From JACMQX01 sp044225675 (GTDB lineage: Bacteria > Pseudomonadota > Gammaproteobacteria > Burkholderiales > Burkholderiaceae_C): a DNA stretch of 64,000 nt. The notes under the pieces are model-generated. The model worked only from the letters and a program-made list of their open reading frames with translations. It was not told the DNA's origin and ran no database searches. Position numbers and translations under genes: made by a program. Every line of letters starts with the position of its first letter. Within the stretch, counting starts at the first letter, position 1. This document shows positions 62,508 to 64,000 of the stretch, in pieces. Location of the stretch: the NCBI GenBank assembly GCA_044225675.1, contig JBGAIH010000006.1:102887-166886 (forward strand). Direction: 5' to 3'.

Positions 62508-63401
62508 TCATTCGAGGGCTCGCCTGGGCTGACCGAAGAGTCGTCGCCACCAGCTGAACCTTGGTTCGTCACGCTGTGCATGCGTGCCGGGCCCGTCAGG
62601 CCGCAGCAGATCACCGGGATAGTGTTCATGGCCGAGGCACAGGCTGTCGTCCAGGCCAAAGGCCTTGACGGCGGCGACCGCCTCGATGCACCAGCGGCCG
62701 AAGTAGCTGCCCGTCTCCAGCGGGTGCGACTCGGGGTCGCCATAGTGGTACCAGAAGGGCTCGATGGTGGGCGCGCGGGCGTTCTTGGGGCGCGGTCGCT
62801 GGAGTTCGGCGTACCAGTGATCGACGAAGTCGCGCAGCGCCGGGGCGCGTTCGGGCAGCGGTGCATCGATCGCCCGCAGCAGGCGTGCATAGGGCCTGGC
62901 GTGGAGCAGGCGAGTGCCGATGCGCCGCTCAGGTGAACGGCTGGCGATGACCCGGTCCAGCAGAACGTCCTGCCCCTCGCCGTCGATCAGGGCGAGCAAT
63001 CGCAGCCAGAGTGCGTCCGGAAGATCGAGCGACAGCGCCAGGCCGACGAGCCAGAAGCACCAGTTGTAGTGGTTGAGATTGGCGAGGGAGAAGTCCCAGT
63101 CGCGGCAACTCTGGAGCTTGTGCTCGCGGCAGATTTCGTCGCTCAGGCGGTTGGACAGTTCCCAGGCATCGATGAGGCCGGGGAAGTGGGGGCTCAGGTC
63201 GCGGATGGGGGCGCCGGCGGAGTATTTGCGAATCGCCAGCCGCATTGAGTCGATTGCCAGGTTGAACACATACTGCGGCTCGTAGACATGATTTCTTGAC
63301 ACTTCCCCTGACAGCTTTTCATTCGCGGAAAGTAGCCATTTCCCGTCTTTTTCAATCCACATGCTCCAATAGGTCGACGAACCGATTTCGGCGCGGATCA
63401 T
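62508..63401 (-). CDS. PoNi-like immunity protein (DUF1910/DUF1911 type)
   Basis: A 297-residue cytoplasmic protein. The N-terminal half (about residues 30-130) resembles the PoNi N domain. The C-terminal half has 'GRWCIEAVAAVKAFGLDDS' followed by 'YPGDLL', a pattern I associate with the PoNi C domain. PoNi proteins bind and neutralise PoNe DNase effectors of polymorphic toxin and type VI systems. Its start overlaps the stop of the upstream toxin gene by 4 bases (ATGA), the standard toxin-immunity arrangement. Base composition is less GC-rich near the gene start than in the catabolic genes, which suggests transfer. Confidence 0.75.
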   Translation of the reverse strand: MIRAEIGSSTYWSMWIEKDGKWLLSANEKLSGEVSRNHVYEPQYVFNLAIDSMRLAIRKYSAGAPIRDLSPHFPGLIDAWELSNRLSDEICREHKLQSCRDWDFSLANLNHYNWCFWLVGLALSLDLPDALWLRLLALIDGEGQDVLLDRVIASRSPERRIGTRLLHARPYARLLRAIDAPLPERAPALRDFVDHWYAELQRPRPKNARAPTIEPFWYHYGDPESHPLETGSYFGRWCIEAVAAVKAFGLDDSLCLGHEHYPGDLLRPDGPGTHAQRDEPRFSWWRRLFGQPRRALE

Positions 63402-64000
63402 TTTTTTGCTCCTGAAAGATTCGAACTCGGATGAATCAGCTTTGATGCGTCGATCGGTATGGGTCTGCCTTGGGGCGATAACACTTCGATGAAAGTCGAA
63501 CCGTCAGGACGTACAGTTACGACCCAGCTCTCAACTCTTCCTGAGCGGAGCGAGTTAAATACATCACGGGCGAGATCAACGCCCACCGACTTTTCAAGTC
63601 GATTCGAACCCGTGATCCAACTTTCGCTCCCCTGCTTCCCATCCTTCGTGTTCTTCAAGACCTGCGCGCCCGTCCTGCCGTCGACTCCGACGAACTTGTA
63701 TTCGATGCTGACGTAGTCCACATCGGGTCGCTGGACGCGGTACAGCTCGTCGATGCTGTTGCCGCCCTGGCCTTGCACGCGCGCGATCTGCTGGCCGTCG
63801 GGCACGATCTGCCGGACGGTGTTCGGCCCGAACAGCTGCTCGCCGACCAGGCGCTTTTGGTCCGAGCTGAGCTTGCTCATGTCCAGCAGGGGATTGCCGG
63901 CCTTGTCCAGCGCGCCGCCTGCGCGCAGCAGCGCCTCTTCGGCGGACTTGGCCGTGCCCGCCACGGCGGTCGCGATCTGCCGCTCCGTGGCCTGGACGGT
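63398..64000 (-). CDS. PoNe-like DNase toxin, C-terminal part, cut by the window end
   Basis: The frame is open to base 64000, so this is the last 200 residues of a larger protein. The C-terminal domain carries 'DVDYVSIEYKFVGVDGRTG', a D-then-ExK pattern of PD-(D/E)XK nucleases, followed by 'QGSESWITGSNRLEKSVG' and 'VESWVVTVRPDGSTFIEVLS', which fit the PoNe DNase family. Upstream residues are helical and alanine-rich, as in the linkers of Rhs, CdiA or type VI effectors. The delivery module lies outside the window. It overlaps its probable immunity gene. A GTG at 63964 could be misread as a start, but the frame continues upstream. Confidence 0.72.
   Translation of the reverse strand, partial: TVQATERQIATAVAGTAKSAEEALLRAGGALDKAGNPLLDMSKLSSDQKRLVGEQLFGPNTVRQIVPDGQQIARVQGQGGNSIDELYRVQRPDVDYVSIEYKFVGVDGRTGAQVLKNTKDGKQGSESWITGSNRLEKSVGVDLARDVFNSLRSGRVESWVVTVRPDGSTFIEVLSPQGRPIPIDASKLIHPSSNLSGAKK

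Overview
The window is GC-rich chromosomal DNA from a betaproteobacterium, most likely Burkholderiales of the Comamonadaceae/Alcaligenaceae type (Variovorax-, Acidovorax- or Bordetella-like). This rests on seven TctC/Bug-type periplasmic receptors, dense short operons with ATGA overlaps, a recurrent AGGAGACA Shine-Dalgarno sequence, and many class III CoA-transferases and acyl-CoA dehydrogenases. I cannot name the genus from sequence alone. No insertion sequence, integrase, CRISPR array or rRNA was found; there is one tRNA gene (tRNA-Arg, anticodon CCG).

Almost the whole window is acyl-CoA catabolism: seven acyl-CoA dehydrogenases, six crotonase-fold proteins, three class III CoA-transferases, four short-chain dehydrogenases, two MaoC hot-dog proteins, two carboxymuconolactone-decarboxylase-like proteins, an NDP-forming and an AMP-forming acyl-CoA synthetase, an HMG-CoA-lyase-like enzyme and a biotin-dependent acyl-CoA carboxylase.

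Layout. 1-3.9 kb: CoA-transferase fragment, LysR regulator, Bug receptor, HMG-CoA-lyase-like enzyme, tRNA-Arg. 3.9-14.4 kb: a minus-strand operon (crotonase, Bug, three overlapping acyl-CoA dehydrogenases) divergent from an NDP-forming acyl-CoA synthetase and crotonase, with a LysR gene and a further crotonase. 14.5-29.1 kb: Nudix hydrolase and acyl-CoA dehydrogenase on the minus strand, divergent from a 13-gene plus-strand run (dehydrogenase, crotonase, Bug, SDR, CMD, MaoC, dehydrogenase, CoA-transferase, MaoC, two tandem Bugs, SDR, MmgE/PrpD). 29.1-38.2 kb: dehydrogenase, acetyl-CoA hydrolase/transferase-like protein, racemase-like CoA-transferase, alpha/beta hydrolase, a CMD/flavoprotein/small-membrane-protein operon, and a Bug with an EthD-like partner. 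38.2-42.3 kb: minus-strand operon of crotonase, dienoyl-CoA-reductase-like flavoenzyme, maleate-isomerase-like protein and EthD-like protein. 42.4-51.6 kb: an operon matching the acyclic-terpene-utilisation (atu) set: two SDRs, acyl-CoA synthetase, crotonase, AtuA split into two genes, and both carboxylase subunits; two IclR regulators follow. 53.4-57.5 kb: Bug, DctB-like kinase and sigma-54 response regulator in one operon. 57.6-62.2 kb: two tandem DUF6351 lipoproteins predicted to be secreted esterases. 62.5-64 kb: a PoNi-like immunity gene and the 3' end of a PoNe-like DNase toxin.

A reasonable working model is an island for taking up and degrading branched or alicyclic carboxylic acids. 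Bug receptors and surface hydrolases would supply acids. Ligases and CoA-transferases would activate them. Dehydrogenase, hydratase, SDR and carboxylase modules would oxidise them, and the HMG-CoA-lyase-like enzyme would perform a terminal cleavage. No TctA/TctB membrane subunits occur here, so the receptors must use a transporter encoded elsewhere or act as sensors; the Bug-kinase-regulator operon suggests sensing for at least one. The substrates are not identifiable from this sequence.
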